From an uncultured Mycolicibacterium sp. (GTDB lineage Bacteria; Actinomycetota; Actinomycetes; Mycobacteriales; Mycobacteriaceae), in contig NZ_CALDGS010000063.1 in NCBI RefSeq assembly GCF_937941905.1, forward strand, positions 11,705 to 75,704: a stretch of DNA of 64,000 nucleotides, given 5' to 3'. The notes below the pieces were generated by a model that ran no database searches, was not told where the DNA came from, and saw only the letters and a program-made list of their open reading frames with translations. Made by a program: the position numbers and the translations under genes. Below, in pieces: positions 24,852-34,795 of the stretch (positions are counted from its first letter, which is position 1; each line of letters opens with the position of its first letter).

Positions 24852-26024
24852 ATGCGAGTCGCCGTTGTCGCCGGACCCGATCCCGGCCACGCTTTTCCCG
24901 CGCTCGCACTGTGCCTGCGGTTCGCCGCGGCCGGCGACGACCCGGTGCTGCTGACCGGCGCGGCCTGGCTGCCGACCGCCGAGCGGGCCGGCGTGGCCGC
25001 GGTGGAGCTGGCCGGGCTGGACCCCACCGCCGCCGACGACGACGCCGACGCCGGGGACAAGATCCACCGCCGCGCCGCCCGGATGGCCGTGCTCAACGCG
25101 CCGCGGCTCGCCGAGCTGGGGGTGGACCTGGTCGTCTCCGACGTGATCACCACCTGCGGCGGGATGGCCGCCGAACTGCTCGGCCTGCCCTGGGTGGAGC
25201 TCAGCCCGCACCCGCTGTACCTGCCGTCGCGGTACCTGCCGCCGATCGGCTCCGGCCTGGCACCCGGACGGGGGCTGCACGGCCGGCTGCGCGACGCGGC
25301 GCTGCGGGCGCTGAGCGCCCGGTCCTGGCGGGCCGGGCTGCGCCAGCGCGCCGCGGCCCGGACCGGGATCGGCCTGCCGCCCGACGAACCCGGGCCGCTG
25401 CGGCGGCTGGTCGCGACCCTGCCGGCGCTGGAGCTGCCCCGGCCGGACTGGCCGGCCGAGGCGGTGCTGGTGGGCCCGCTGCACTTCGAACCGACCGACG
25501 CCGTGCTCGAGGTGCCGGACGGCGACGGCCCGCTGGTGGTGGTCGCCCCGTCGACGGCGACCACCGGCACGGCCGGGCTGGCCGAGACCGCGCTGCGCGC
25601 GCTGCGGCCCGGTGCGGCGCTGCCGGCCGGTACCCGGGTGGCGGTGTCGCGGCTGTCCGGCCCGCGACTGGCGGTCCCGGACTGGGCGGTGGTCGGGCTG
25701 GGCCGCCAGGATCTGCTGCTGGCGGCCGCCGACCTGGTGGTGTGCGGCGGTGGGCACGGGATGCTGACCAAGACGCTGCTGGCCGGGGTGCCGATGGTGG
25801 TGGTGCCCGGCGGCGGCGACCAGTGGGAGCTGGCGAACCGGGTGGTGCGGCAGGGCAGCGCGCGGCTGGTGCGGCCGCTGACCGAGGCGGCGCTGGCCGC
25901 CGCGGCCGCCGCGGTGCTGGCCGACCCCGCCCACCGGGCCGCGGCGGCGCGGGCGATCGCGGGCGCGGCGGGGGTGGCCGACCCGGTGCGGGTGTGCCAT
26001 GAGGCGCTCGCGGCGCGGGCGTAG
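24852..26024 (+). CDS. GT1-like glycosyltransferase
   Basis: A 390-residue UDP-glycosyltransferase-like protein (GT-B fold), orthologous in place to Rv2739c. The N-terminal domain starts MRVAVVAGPDPGHAFPALAL; the sugar-nucleotide region is DLVVCGGGHGMLTKTLLAGVPMVVVPGGGDQWELANRV, the C-terminal GT1 signature. Acceptor unknown. The in-frame GTG at 24843 is an alternative start, but 24852 gives the family N-terminus. Its end is 10 bases from the DUF3046 gene. Confidence 0.85.
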   Translation: MRVAVVAGPDPGHAFPALALCLRFAAAGDDPVLLTGAAWLPTAERAGVAAVELAGLDPTAADDDADAGDKIHRRAARMAVLNAPRLAELGVDLVVSDVITTCGGMAAELLGLPWVELSPHPLYLPSRYLPPIGSGLAPGRGLHGRLRDAALRALSARSWRAGLRQRAAARTGIGLPPDEPGPLRRLVATLPALELPRPDWPAEAVLVGPLHFEPTDAVLEVPDGDGPLVVVAPSTATTGTAGLAETALRALRPGAALPAGTRVAVSRLSGPRLAVPDWAVVGLGRQDLLLAAADLVVCGGGHGMLTKTLLAGVPMVVVPGGGDQWELANRVVRQGSARLVRPLTEAALAAAAAAVLADPAHRAAAARAIAGAAGVADPVRVCHEALAARA

Positions 26025-26027
26025 GTT
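26022..26027 (+). promoter_or_regulatory. -10 box of the DUF3046 gene
   Basis: TAGGTT overlaps the stop of the glycosyltransferase gene and ends 7 bases before the GTG at 26035. Confidence 0.45.
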
Positions 26028-26034
26028 TGTGCCC

Positions 26035-26229
26035 GTGCGGTTGACCGAATTCCACGAACTCGTCGCGGCCCAGTTCGGTGCGGTGCGCGGGGAATCGCTG
26101 CTCATCGACCACGTGCTGTCGGCGCTGGGCGGGCGGACCGCGGCCCAGGCGATCGAGGACGGGGTCGACCCCCGGACGGTGTGGCGGGCGCTGTGCGCGG
26201 ACTTCGACGTGCCCAAGGAGCTCTGGTAG
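26035..26229 (+). CDS. DUF3046 protein
   Basis: A 64-residue acidic protein starting VRLTEFHELVAAQFG and ending WRALCADFDVPKELW, with the core AAQAIEDGVDPRTVWRAL. It matches the short DUF3046 protein encoded just before recA in actinobacteria. Function unknown. As I recall, a DUF3046 domain also occurs in M. tuberculosis PspN, a Psp component missing here. GTG start, no Shine-Dalgarno. Confidence 0.85.
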   Translation: MRLTEFHELVAAQFGAVRGESLLIDHVLSALGGRTAAQAIEDGVDPRTVWRALCADFDVPKELW

Positions 26230-26251
26230 GCCCCGCCACCGTCGCCGCGTG

Positions 26252-26286
26252 AGGCGAATCATCCGGTGCCGTAAGGATTCTCGCCT
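26252..26286 (+). terminator. possible hairpin after the DUF3046 gene
   Basis: AGGCGAATC (26252-26260) pairs with GATTCTCGCCT (26276-26286) if two bases bulge out. It lies 23 bases after the stop. Weak evidence of termination before the recA control region. Confidence 0.35.
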
Positions 26287-26360
26287 AGGTTCCGGGTACG
26301 CGGCGGGGCCGGTGCCACCGGGTGGGCGCCGGCTGCCGGCGGGCCGTCCGGCGTGTCCGC

Positions 26361-26388
26361 TTGAGTCGAACAGATGTTCGTCTACAGT
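26361..26388 (+). promoter_or_regulatory. LexA-controlled recA promoter with SOS box
   Basis: TTGAGT (26361-26366), 16-base spacer, TACAGT (26383-26388). The SOS box TCGAAC-AGAT-GTTCGT (26366-26381) fills the spacer; it differs from the mycobacterial consensus TCGAAC-N4-GTTCGA only at the last base. LexA binding here would block polymerase directly. About 125 bases upstream of the recA ATG. Confidence 0.85.
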
Positions 26389-26437
26389 GGTGGTGTTCGA
26401 CGGCCACGGCGCCGGCCGACGGCCGCGATCGGCGATC

Positions 26438-26460
26438 TTGTCGGTGGCGGCGGTTAGCGT
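26438..26460 (+). promoter_or_regulatory. RecA-NDp (PafBC-type) promoter of recA
   Basis: TTGTCGGTG, 8 bases, TAGCGT: a full match to the RecA-NDp consensus TTGTCRGTG-N8-TANNNT, the LexA-independent DNA-damage promoter read with PafBC in mycobacteria. It lies 50 bases downstream of the LexA promoter and 54 bases before the ATG. Confidence 0.85.
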
Positions 26461-26514
26461 CACGACCAACTGATCGACATCCGATCACCGGACAACACGA
26501 GGACGGAGACGACC

Positions 26515-27558
<1,044 letters not shown>

Positions 27559-28073
27559 GTCCGGGGCGGCCGCCGAGCGCGCCGAGCAGGCGCACGCCTA
27601 CTGCCTGCGCCTGCTCACCGCCCGGGCCCGCACCCGGGCCGAACTGGCCGGCAAGCTGGCCCAGCGCGGCTACCCGGAGGAGGTCGCTGAGCGGGTGCTG
27701 GACCGGCTGGCCGCGGTCGGCCTGGTCGACGACGTCGACTACGCCGAGCAGTGGGTGCGGTCCCGGCACCGCTACGCCGGGCGGGGCCGCCGGGCGCTGG
27801 CGGCCGAGCTGCGCCGCAAGGGCGTCGACGAACAGACCATCGACACCGCGTTGGCCGACCTGGATGCCGGGGCGGAGCGGCAGCGGGCCGAACAGCTGGT
27901 CCGCGACCGGCTGCGCCGGGAGCGGCTCGACGACGCCGACGACACCAGGGTGATGCGGCGGCTGGTCGGCATGCTGGCCCGCCGCGGCTACCCGCAGTCG
28001 ATGGCCTTCGACGTGGTGACCGTCGAGCTCGCCAACGAGCGGGAGCGCCGCCGGGTCTAGAACCACCGCGCGG

Positions 28074-28955
28074 CTAGACGGCCTGGGCCCCGGGCGCGCC
28101 CTCCTGCTCGACCGCCTCGGGCTCCAGCGGGGCCGGGCCGCGCCGCGACCGGCGCATGCGCCGCTCCAGCCGGGTGGCCAGCGCCGAGAGCCCGAAGTTG
28201 GCGGCGATCATCAGCGCGGCGATGACGATCAGCGCCGGCACGTAGTTGCCGTAGGCCGAGCCGACGACGGTGCCCTGCCGCACCATCTCCACGAACGTGA
28301 TCTGGTAGCCGATCGCGGTGTCCTTGAGCACCACCACCAGCTGGGACACCAGCACCGGCAGCATCGAGGTGATCGCCTGCGGCAGCAGGATGGTGCGCAT
28401 GATCTGGCCGGGTCGCAGGCCCAGCGCCGCGGCGGCCTCGGCCTGCCCGCGCGGCAGCGAGTGCACCCCGGCCCGCACGATCTCGGCGATCACCGCGCCG
28501 TTGTACAGCGTCAACCCGGTGATCACCCCGGCCAGCGCCAGATACCGGGACGGCAGCAGGTCGTAGAACGCGTAGCAGAAGTACGCGAAGATCATCATGA
28601 TCAGCACCGGCACGGCCCGGAAGAACTCCACCACCACCGCGCACACCCAGCGCAGTGGCCGGTGCACCGACATCCGGCCCACCCCGAGCGCCAGGCCGAG
28701 GGCCAGCGCCAGCACGATCGACACCGCCGCCGCGGTGAGCGTGCCCTGCACCCCGGGCAGCACGTAGGTCTTCCACAGGTTCGCGGTCAGGAACGGCTCC
28801 CACTTGGCGGCGGTGAGCTGCCCCTTGGCCGCCAGCCGGGACACCACCAGCGCGGCCAGCAGCGCCACCAGCACCGCGGTGACCACCGTGACGGCCTGGT
28901 TGCGCCGCCGCGCCCGCGGCCCGGGCGTGTCGAACAACACCGAGGCGCCGCTCAT
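28074..28955 (-). CDS. gluD: glutamate ABC transporter permease, GluD type
   Basis: Inner-membrane permease of a polar amino-acid uptake system (HAAT/PAAT family), 293 residues with about five to six helices. The ABC-coupling EAA loop is visible (RGQAEAAAALGLRPGQIMRTILLPQAI). The C-terminal tail after the last helix is Arg-rich then Glu/Pro-rich. Last of the four-gene gluABCD unit on this strand; 10 bases separate it from gluC. Confidence 0.9.
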   Translation of the reverse strand: MSGASVLFDTPGPRARRRNQAVTVVTAVLVALLAALVVSRLAAKGQLTAAKWEPFLTANLWKTYVLPGVQGTLTAAAVSIVLALALGLALGVGRMSVHRPLRWVCAVVVEFFRAVPVLIMMIFAYFCYAFYDLLPSRYLALAGVITGLTLYNGAVIAEIVRAGVHSLPRGQAEAAAALGLRPGQIMRTILLPQAITSMLPVLVSQLVVVLKDTAIGYQITFVEMVRQGTVVGSAYGNYVPALIVIAALMIAANFGLSALATRLERRMRRSRRGPAPLEPEAVEQEGAPGAQAV

Positions 28956-28965
28956 CGGATCCCCC

Positions 28966-29646
28966 TCACCGGCGCACCGCCAGCCGCCGGCCCAGCCAGC
29001 CGAAGAACAACCCGGTCGGCAGCGTGAGCACCACGAACCCGGCCGCGAAGATCGTCCCGACCGCCAGCAGCGCGGCGGTGTCCTCGATCATCTCCTTCAT
29101 CAGCAGCGCGGCCTCGGCCACGCCGATCGCCGAGGCGATCGTGGTGTTCTTCGTCAGCGCGATCAGCACCGACCCGAGCGGGATCACGGTGGCGCGGAAA
29201 GCCTGCGGCAGCAGGATGTAGCGCAGGTTCTGGCCGAAGGTCAGCCCCAGCGAGCGGGCCGCCTCGGCCTGCCCGAGCGGCACCGTGTTCACCCCCGAGC
29301 GCACCGTCTCGCAGACGAACGAGGCGGTGTAGACCGCCAGCCCGAGCGCGGCCAACCGGAAGTTGCTGTCGGCGATCGAGGTGGGGGAGTCGGGGTCGAC
29401 CAGGGTGATGCCCAGCGTCTGCGCCAGCCCGAACGAGCAGAACAGGATGATCAGCGTCAGCGGGCAGTTGCGCACCACGTTGACGTAGGTCGCGCCCAGC
29501 CAGTTCAGCATCGGCACCGGGGCCAGCCGCATCGCGGCCAGCACCGTGCCGAGCACCAGCGCACCGATCCCGGCGAGGACCGTCAGCTGGATCGTGGTCC
29601 AGAACGCCTCGAGGATCTGGCCGCGATACTCGGTGAGGATCTCCAC
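28966..29646 (-). CDS. gluC: glutamate ABC transporter permease, GluC type
   Basis: Second permease subunit, 226 residues. It contains the EAA loop LGQAEAARSLGLTFGQNLRYILLPQAFRATV and helices typical of the family; GTG start at 29646. Pairs with GluD to form a heterodimeric channel. It lies 18 bases after gluB. Confidence 0.9.
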   Translation of the reverse strand: MEILTEYRGQILEAFWTTIQLTVLAGIGALVLGTVLAAMRLAPVPMLNWLGATYVNVVRNCPLTLIILFCSFGLAQTLGITLVDPDSPTSIADSNFRLAALGLAVYTASFVCETVRSGVNTVPLGQAEAARSLGLTFGQNLRYILLPQAFRATVIPLGSVLIALTKNTTIASAIGVAEAALLMKEMIEDTAALLAVGTIFAAGFVVLTLPTGLFFGWLGRRLAVRR

Positions 29647-29664
29647 AGCCGGTCGGCGCCCCGG

Positions 29665-30492
29665 TCAGTCGCGGTCCAGCGGCGGCGGGGTCGGCGTCGG
29701 GATTCCGGCCGGGCCGAGGTTGCGCTCGAACGCCTCCGCCCAGGCGCCGTCGGCCACCATCTTCGCCAGCGCGTCGTTGATCCGGTTCTTCAGCTCGGTG
29801 TCGCCCTTGCGCAGGCCGATGCCGTAGCGCTCCTCGGAGAACGTGTCACCGACGATCTTGAACACCCCGGGCTGCTGGGCGGCGTAGCCGGCCAGGATCA
29901 CCTCGTCGGTGGTGACCGCGTCGATCGCGCCGTTCTTCAGCGCCTCGATGCACGCCGAGTAGGTGTCGTACTGCTGCAGCTGCACCCCCGGGTACTCATT
30001 CTTGATCCGCTGGGCCGGGGTCGAGCCGGACACCGAGCACAGCTTCTTGTTGTTCTGCAGCGACGCCGCGCCGGTGATCTCGTCGTCGTCGGCGCGCACC
30101 AGCAGGCTCTGGCCGGTGATCAGGTACGGCCCGGCGAAGTCCACCTTCTCCTTGCGGGCGTCGGTGATCGAGTAGGTGGCCACGATGAAGTCGACCTGGC
30201 CGTTCTGGATGAGCGTCTCGCGCTGCGGCGACGGCGCCTCCTTCCACTCGATGTCCTCCGGCGCGTAGCCGAGCTGCTCGGCCACGTAGGTCGCCACGTC
30301 GACGTCGAAGCCGCTCATCGAGCCGTCCGGGTTCTTCTGGCCCAGCCCGGGCTGGTCGAACTTGGTGCCGATGACGATCTTGTTGTCGTCACCGCCCCCG
30401 TCGCCGCAGGCGGTCGCCGCGAACGGCAGCACGGCGGCCAGCGCGAACACACCGGCGGCACGCAACAGGCGGGTTCTGTGCACAGACGGCAT
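29665..30492 (-). CDS. gluB: glutamate-binding lipoprotein, GluB type
   Basis: Extracytoplasmic solute-binding protein, family 3, 275 residues. A lipoprotein signal ends at ATAC with the lipidated Cys at residue 29. Family features include GSMSGFDVDVATYVAEQLGY, the segment VDFIVATYSITDARKEKVDFAGPYL and the binding residues around YDTYSACIEALKNGAIDAVTTDEVI. Glutamate specificity is inferred from family and gene order. AAAGGAAG ribosome-binding site precedes the ATG. Confidence 0.9.
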   Translation of the reverse strand: MPSVHRTRLLRAAGVFALAAVLPFAATACGDGGGDDNKIVIGTKFDQPGLGQKNPDGSMSGFDVDVATYVAEQLGYAPEDIEWKEAPSPQRETLIQNGQVDFIVATYSITDARKEKVDFAGPYLITGQSLLVRADDDEITGAASLQNNKKLCSVSGSTPAQRIKNEYPGVQLQQYDTYSACIEALKNGAIDAVTTDEVILAGYAAQQPGVFKIVGDTFSEERYGIGLRKGDTELKNRINDALAKMVADGAWAEAFERNLGPAGIPTPTPPPLDRD

Positions 30493-30513
30493 CGGTCTTC
30501 CTTTCGCCGGGGT

Positions 30514-31299
30514 TCAGTGGTGCAGGATCTTGCTCAGGAAGTCCTTGGCGCGGTCGGTGCGCGGGTTGTCGAAGAACTCGGCGGGCGGGGCGTCCTCGAC
30601 GATCGCGCCGTCGGCCATGAACACCACCCGGTCCGAGGCGCGCCGGGCGAAGCCCATCTCGTGGGTGACCACCAGCATCGTCATGCCCTCGGTGGCCAGC
30701 GCGGACATCACCGCGAGCACCTCGTTGATCATCTCCGGGTCCAGCGCGCTGGTCGGTTCGTCGAACAGCATCACCTTCGGGTGCATGGCCAGCGACCGGG
30801 CGATCGCCACCCGCTGCTGCTGCCCGCCGGACAGCTGCGCGGGGTACTTGTCGGCCTGGTCGGCCACCCCGACCCGCTCCAGCAGCGCCATCGCCTCGGT
30901 GCGGGCCTGCTCCCTGGGCACGCCGCGCACCTTCATCGGCGCCAGGGTGACGTTCTCCAGGACCGTCTTGTGCGCGAACAGGTTGAACGACTGGAACACC
31001 ATGCCCACGTCGGAGCGCAGCCGGGCCAGCGCCCGGCCCTCGGCGGGCAGCGGTTGCCCGTCGACCTCGATGGTGCCCGAGTCGATCGTCTCCAGCCGGT
31101 TGATGGTGCGGCACAGCGTGGACTTGCCCGACCCGCTCGGCCCGAGCACCACGACCACCTGACCGCGCGGGATCTCCAGATCGATGTCCTTGAGGACGTG
31201 CAGGCTGCCGAAGTGCTTGTTGACCCCGCGCATCGAGATCATCGGCGCGGCCTGCCGGGACGGCTCCGCCCCCGGCTGCTCCTGGCCGGTCCTCCCCAT
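30514..31299 (-). CDS. gluA: glutamate ABC transporter ATPase, GluA type
   Basis: ATP-binding subunit with Walker A GPSGSGKST, signature LSGGQQQRVAIARSLA, Walker B VMLFDEPTSALDPE and the H-loop VTHEMGFARR. Start uncertain: the ATG at 31299 gives 261 residues with a Pro/Gln-rich extension; the ATG at 31242 gives MISMRGVNKHFG, nearer the family start. First gene of gluABCD, divergent from miaB across a short gap. Confidence 0.92.
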   Translation of the reverse strand: MGRTGQEQPGAEPSRQAAPMISMRGVNKHFGSLHVLKDIDLEIPRGQVVVVLGPSGSGKSTLCRTINRLETIDSGTIEVDGQPLPAEGRALARLRSDVGMVFQSFNLFAHKTVLENVTLAPMKVRGVPREQARTEAMALLERVGVADQADKYPAQLSGGQQQRVAIARSLAMHPKVMLFDEPTSALDPEMINEVLAVMSALATEGMTMLVVTHEMGFARRASDRVVFMADGAIVEDAPPAEFFDNPRTDRAKDFLSKILHH

Positions 31300-31370
31300 G
31301 GCGAAGAACCTTACCCAGGGTCGCGCCGCCGTGCTGGCCACTCGCCGATCAATCGCAGGTCGGCGGCCCG

Positions 31371-31376
31371 TACCAT
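31371..31376 (+). promoter_or_regulatory. -10 box of miaB
   Basis: TACCAT ends 6 bases before the miaB GTG. Confidence 0.45.
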
Positions 31377-31382
31377 GGGCGG

Positions 31383-32909
31383 GTGACTTCGATGGTGACC
31401 CCCCGTGCCGACCGGCCCACCCCGGACGGCCGCCGCCAGCGCACCTACGAGGTCCGCACCTACGGGTGCCAGATGAACGTGCACGACTCGGAGCGGCTGG
31501 CCGGACTGCTGGAGGCCGCCGGGTACCGGCGCGCCGAGGCCGGCACCGACGCCGACGTGGTGGTGTTCAACACCTGCGCGGTGCGGGAGAACGCCGACAA
31601 CAAGCTCTACGGCAACCTCAGCCACCTCGCGCCGCGCAAGGCCGTCGACCCGGACATGCAGATCGCCGTCGGCGGCTGCCTGGCGCAGAAGGACCGGGAG
31701 GCGGTGCTGCGCCGCGCCCCCTACGTCGACGTGGTGTTCGGCACCCACAACATCGGGTCGCTGCCGGCGCTGCTGGAGCGGGCCCGGCACAACCGGCGGG
31801 CCGAGGTCGAGATCGCCGAGGCGCTGCGGGAGTTCCCGTCCAACCTGCCGGCCGCCCGCGAATCCGCCTACGCCGCCTGGGTTTCCATCTCCGTCGGGTG
31901 CAACAACACCTGCACCTTCTGCATCGTGCCGTCGCTGCGCGGCCGGGAGGTGGACCGCCGGCCCGACGACATCCTGGCCGAGGTGCGCTCGCTGGTCGAC
32001 CAGGGCGTGCTGGAGATCACCCTGCTGGGCCAGAACGTCAACGCCTACGGGGTGTCCTTCGCCGATCCGGACCTGCCGCGCGACCGCGGCGCGTTCGCCA
32101 AATTGCTGCGCGCTTGCGGCGAGATCGAGGGCCTGGAGCGGGTGCGGTTCACCTCGCCGCACCCGGCCGAGTTCACCGACGACGTCATCGAGGCGATGGC
32201 GCAGACCCCCAACGTCTGCCCGACGCTGCACATGCCGCTGCAGTCCGGCTCGGACCGCATCCTGCGCGCCATGCGGCGCAGCTACCGGGCCGAGCGGTTC
32301 CTGGGCATCCTGGAGAAGGTGCGCCGGGCCATCCCGCACGCGGCCATCACCACCGACCTCATCGTCGGGTTCCCCGGCGAGACCGAGGAGGACTTCCGGG
32401 CCACCCTCGAGGTGGTCGAGCAGGCCCGGTTCGCCGGGGCGTTCACCTTCCAGTACTCCAAGCGGCCCGGCACCCCGGCCGCCGAGCTGCCCGACCAGGT
32501 GCCCAAGGAGGTCGTCACCGAGCGCTACCAGCGGCTGCTCGCACTGCAGGAGCGGATCTCGTTGGAGGAGAACGCCGCCCAGGTGGGCCGCACCGTCGAG
32601 GTGCTGGTCGCCACCGGTGAGGGCCGCAAGGACGCGGTGACCGCCCGGATGAGCGGGCGCGCCCGCGACGGCCGGTTGGTGCACTTCGCCCCGCACGGTG
32701 CCGACATCCGCCCCGGCGACGTCATCACCACCGAGATCACCGGCGCGGCGCCGCACCACCTCATCGCCGACGGGCCGGTGCTGACCCACCGGCGCACCCG
32801 CGCCGGCGACGCCCACGCGGCCGGGCTGCGCCCGCGCACCGTCGGGCTCGGCATCCCGGGGGTGGGCCGGCCCGCCCCGGCGCCGACGGCCTCGGAGTGT
32901 GGCTGTTGA
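31383..32909 (+). CDS. miaB: tRNA-2-methylthio-N6-dimethylallyladenosine synthase
   Basis: Radical-SAM methylthiotransferase that converts i6A37 to ms2i6A37 in tRNA. Residues of the N-terminal [4Fe-4S] cluster are in TYGCQMNVHDSE, FNTCAVREN and VGGCLAQKD; the radical-SAM triad is CNNTCTFC near residue 175; a TRAM domain ends the protein. 508 residues, with a Pro/Ala tail overlapping the next gene. miaA, which makes the i6A substrate, lies 4 kb downstream. Confidence 0.95.
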   Translation: MTSMVTPRADRPTPDGRRQRTYEVRTYGCQMNVHDSERLAGLLEAAGYRRAEAGTDADVVVFNTCAVRENADNKLYGNLSHLAPRKAVDPDMQIAVGGCLAQKDREAVLRRAPYVDVVFGTHNIGSLPALLERARHNRRAEVEIAEALREFPSNLPAARESAYAAWVSISVGCNNTCTFCIVPSLRGREVDRRPDDILAEVRSLVDQGVLEITLLGQNVNAYGVSFADPDLPRDRGAFAKLLRACGEIEGLERVRFTSPHPAEFTDDVIEAMAQTPNVCPTLHMPLQSGSDRILRAMRRSYRAERFLGILEKVRRAIPHAAITTDLIVGFPGETEEDFRATLEVVEQARFAGAFTFQYSKRPGTPAAELPDQVPKEVVTERYQRLLALQERISLEENAAQVGRTVEVLVATGEGRKDAVTARMSGRARDGRLVHFAPHGADIRPGDVITTEITGAAPHHLIADGPVLTHRRTRAGDAHAAGLRPRTVGLGIPGVGRPAPAPTASECGC

Positions 32910-33472
32910 GCGCGGGCGACCCGGACGGGTTCCGGGAGGAGTTCGGCGACGACCTCGAGGCCGCCGAGCGGCGGGTCGCCGGCGAGTTCGACCCGGGGGC
33001 GCGCGCCCTGGTCGTCGCGGTGCTGGTGTTCCTGCTGGTCGGGACGTTCATCCTGCCGCACACCGGTGCCGCCAACGGCTGGGAGGTGCTGGCCGGCGGC
33101 GCGGACGCCGCGGCCGAGCGGGTCGGGCTGCCGTCCCGCATCTTCGTGTGGCTGACCCTGGTGTTCGCCGTCGGCACCTCGATGCTGGCGCTGCTCACCC
33201 GGCGCTGGGCGGTGGCGTGGCTGGCCCTGGCCGGTACCACGGTCGCCGGGGCGGCCGGCATGTTCGCGGTGTGGTCGCGCCAGACCGTCGGCGACGCCGC
33301 CGGGCCGGGCATCGGCCTGGTGCTGGCCTGGCTGCTGGTGCTGGTGCTGATCTTCCAGTGGGCGCGGCTGGTCTGGACCCGCACCGCGGCGCAGCTCGCC
33401 GCCGAGGAGCAGCGCCGCCACGAGGCCGCCGAGCGAGACCGTGGCGGCCCGCTCGACGACCCCGGTACGTGA
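32897..33472 (+). CDS. conserved four-helix membrane protein
   Basis: A 191-residue protein matching the gene after miaB in mycobacteria. A charged N-terminus (EEFGDDLEAAERRVAGEFDPGAR) is followed by about four hydrophobic helices between residues 36 and 160 and an Ala/Glu/Arg-rich tail. Function unknown. GTG start at 32897 inside miaB; a TTG at 32906 would also fit. Convergent with the DUF349 gene, three bases away. Confidence 0.8.
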   Translation: MWLLSAGDPDGFREEFGDDLEAAERRVAGEFDPGARALVVAVLVFLLVGTFILPHTGAANGWEVLAGGADAAAERVGLPSRIFVWLTLVFAVGTSMLALLTRRWAVAWLALAGTTVAGAAGMFAVWSRQTVGDAAGPGIGLVLAWLLVLVLIFQWARLVWTRTAAQLAAEEQRRHEAAERDRGGPLDDPGT

Positions 33473-33475
33473 CCG

Positions 33476-34795
33476 TCAGTCCCGCTTGTTGAGGGCCGCC
33501 TCGGCCGCCTCGGCCCACTGCCGCCACTGCGCGGCGCTGGCGCGGGCCTCCTCGGCCTCCTTGAGCCGGCCGGCCGCCTCGGCCTTCTGCGCCTGCCGCT
33601 CGAACTGCTCGGCGCGGGCGGCGAACTGCTCGGCGCGGGCTTTGGCCTCCGGATCGACCTGACCGGCGGTGGCGGCGTCGCGGACGCGCTTCTCCACCGC
33701 GCGCAGCCGGCGCTCCAGCTCGGCCACCTTGTCGCGCGGCACCTTGCCGATCTCGTCCCAGCGCTCCAGCACGCCGCGCAGCGCGGCCCGGGCGGCCTCC
33801 GGGTCGGCGGTGTCGATCCGCTCCGCCTCGGCCAGCAGGGCCTCCTTGGCCTCGTAGTTGGCGTGCAGTTCGGCGTCCCGCTCGGCCAGCACGGCGTTGC
33901 GGGCGGTGAAGAACCGGTCCTGGGCGGCCTTGAACCGCTTCCACAGCGCGTCGTCGACCTCCCTGGAGGCCCGCCCGGCCGCCTTCCACTCGGCCAGCAG
34001 GTCCCGGAACGCCGCCGCGGTGGCCGCCCAGTCGGTGGAGTCGGCCATCGCCTCGGCGCGTTCGCACAGCGCCTCCTTGGCCTTGCGGGCCGCCGCGCGC
34101 TGGCGGTCCAGTTCGGCGAAGTGCGAGCCGCGGCGCCGGTTGAACAGCTCGCGGGCCGCCGCGTAGCGCTTCCACAGCGCGTCGTCGGTCTTGCGGTCCA
34201 GCCCGGTGATGGTGCGCCACTCGTCGAGGATCTCGCGCAGCCGGTCGCCGGCGGCCTTCCACTGCATCGAGTTGGCGGCCAGGTCCTCGGCCTCGGCGGC
34301 CAGCGCCTCCTTGCGCGCCAGCTGCGCGGCCCGGAACTCCTCGCGGCGGGCCTTCTCGGCCTCCGCGGCCGCCTCGGCCTGCTCGACGACCGCGGCGAGC
34401 CGGTCGGCCAGCGCGTCGACGTCGCCGAGGACCGCCGCGGTGGGCAGCGTCTCGGCCAGCGACGCGGCCGCCGCCCGGATCTTGCGGGCGTCCCCGGTAC
34501 CGGACTGCAGCCGCCGCTCGAGCAGCACCACCTCGGTGTGCAGGTCGTCGTAGCGACGGCCGAAGTGGGCGTAGGCCGCCTCGGCGTCCCCGGCCTGCCA
34601 CGACCCGATCACCCGCTCACCGGATCGGGTGATCAGCCACACCGTGCCGTCCGGGTCCACCCGGCCGAACCGGTGCGGGTCGCTCGCCGGAGCCGTCACC
34701 GCCGCGGCCACCGGGCCGGGGCGCGGGACGGGGCGGGGCGGCCCGGGCCGGGGAGTGGGTTTGGGGGTCGGGCCCGTCGGCTCGCTGTTCGTCAT
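33476..34795 (-). CDS. DUF349 repeat protein
   Basis: A 439-residue soluble, mostly helical protein. After a Pro-rich start (residues 1-25) and a domain with VDPDGTVWLITRSGERVIGSW come several DUF349 repeats marked by W-x-x-AGDRLREILDEW, DWAATAAAFRDLLAEWKAAGRA, DDALWKRF and RWDEIGKVPRDKV. The family is predicted RNA/nucleotide-related but no role is established. ATG with a GAGGAACG site upstream. Conserved place next to miaB. Confidence 0.85.
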   Translation of the reverse strand: MTNSEPTGPTPKPTPRPGPPRPVPRPGPVAAAVTAPASDPHRFGRVDPDGTVWLITRSGERVIGSWQAGDAEAAYAHFGRRYDDLHTEVVLLERRLQSGTGDARKIRAAAASLAETLPTAAVLGDVDALADRLAAVVEQAEAAAEAEKARREEFRAAQLARKEALAAEAEDLAANSMQWKAAGDRLREILDEWRTITGLDRKTDDALWKRYAAARELFNRRRGSHFAELDRQRAAARKAKEALCERAEAMADSTDWAATAAAFRDLLAEWKAAGRASREVDDALWKRFKAAQDRFFTARNAVLAERDAELHANYEAKEALLAEAERIDTADPEAARAALRGVLERWDEIGKVPRDKVAELERRLRAVEKRVRDAATAGQVDPEAKARAEQFAARAEQFERQAQKAEAAGRLKEAEEARASAAQWRQWAEAAEAALNKRD

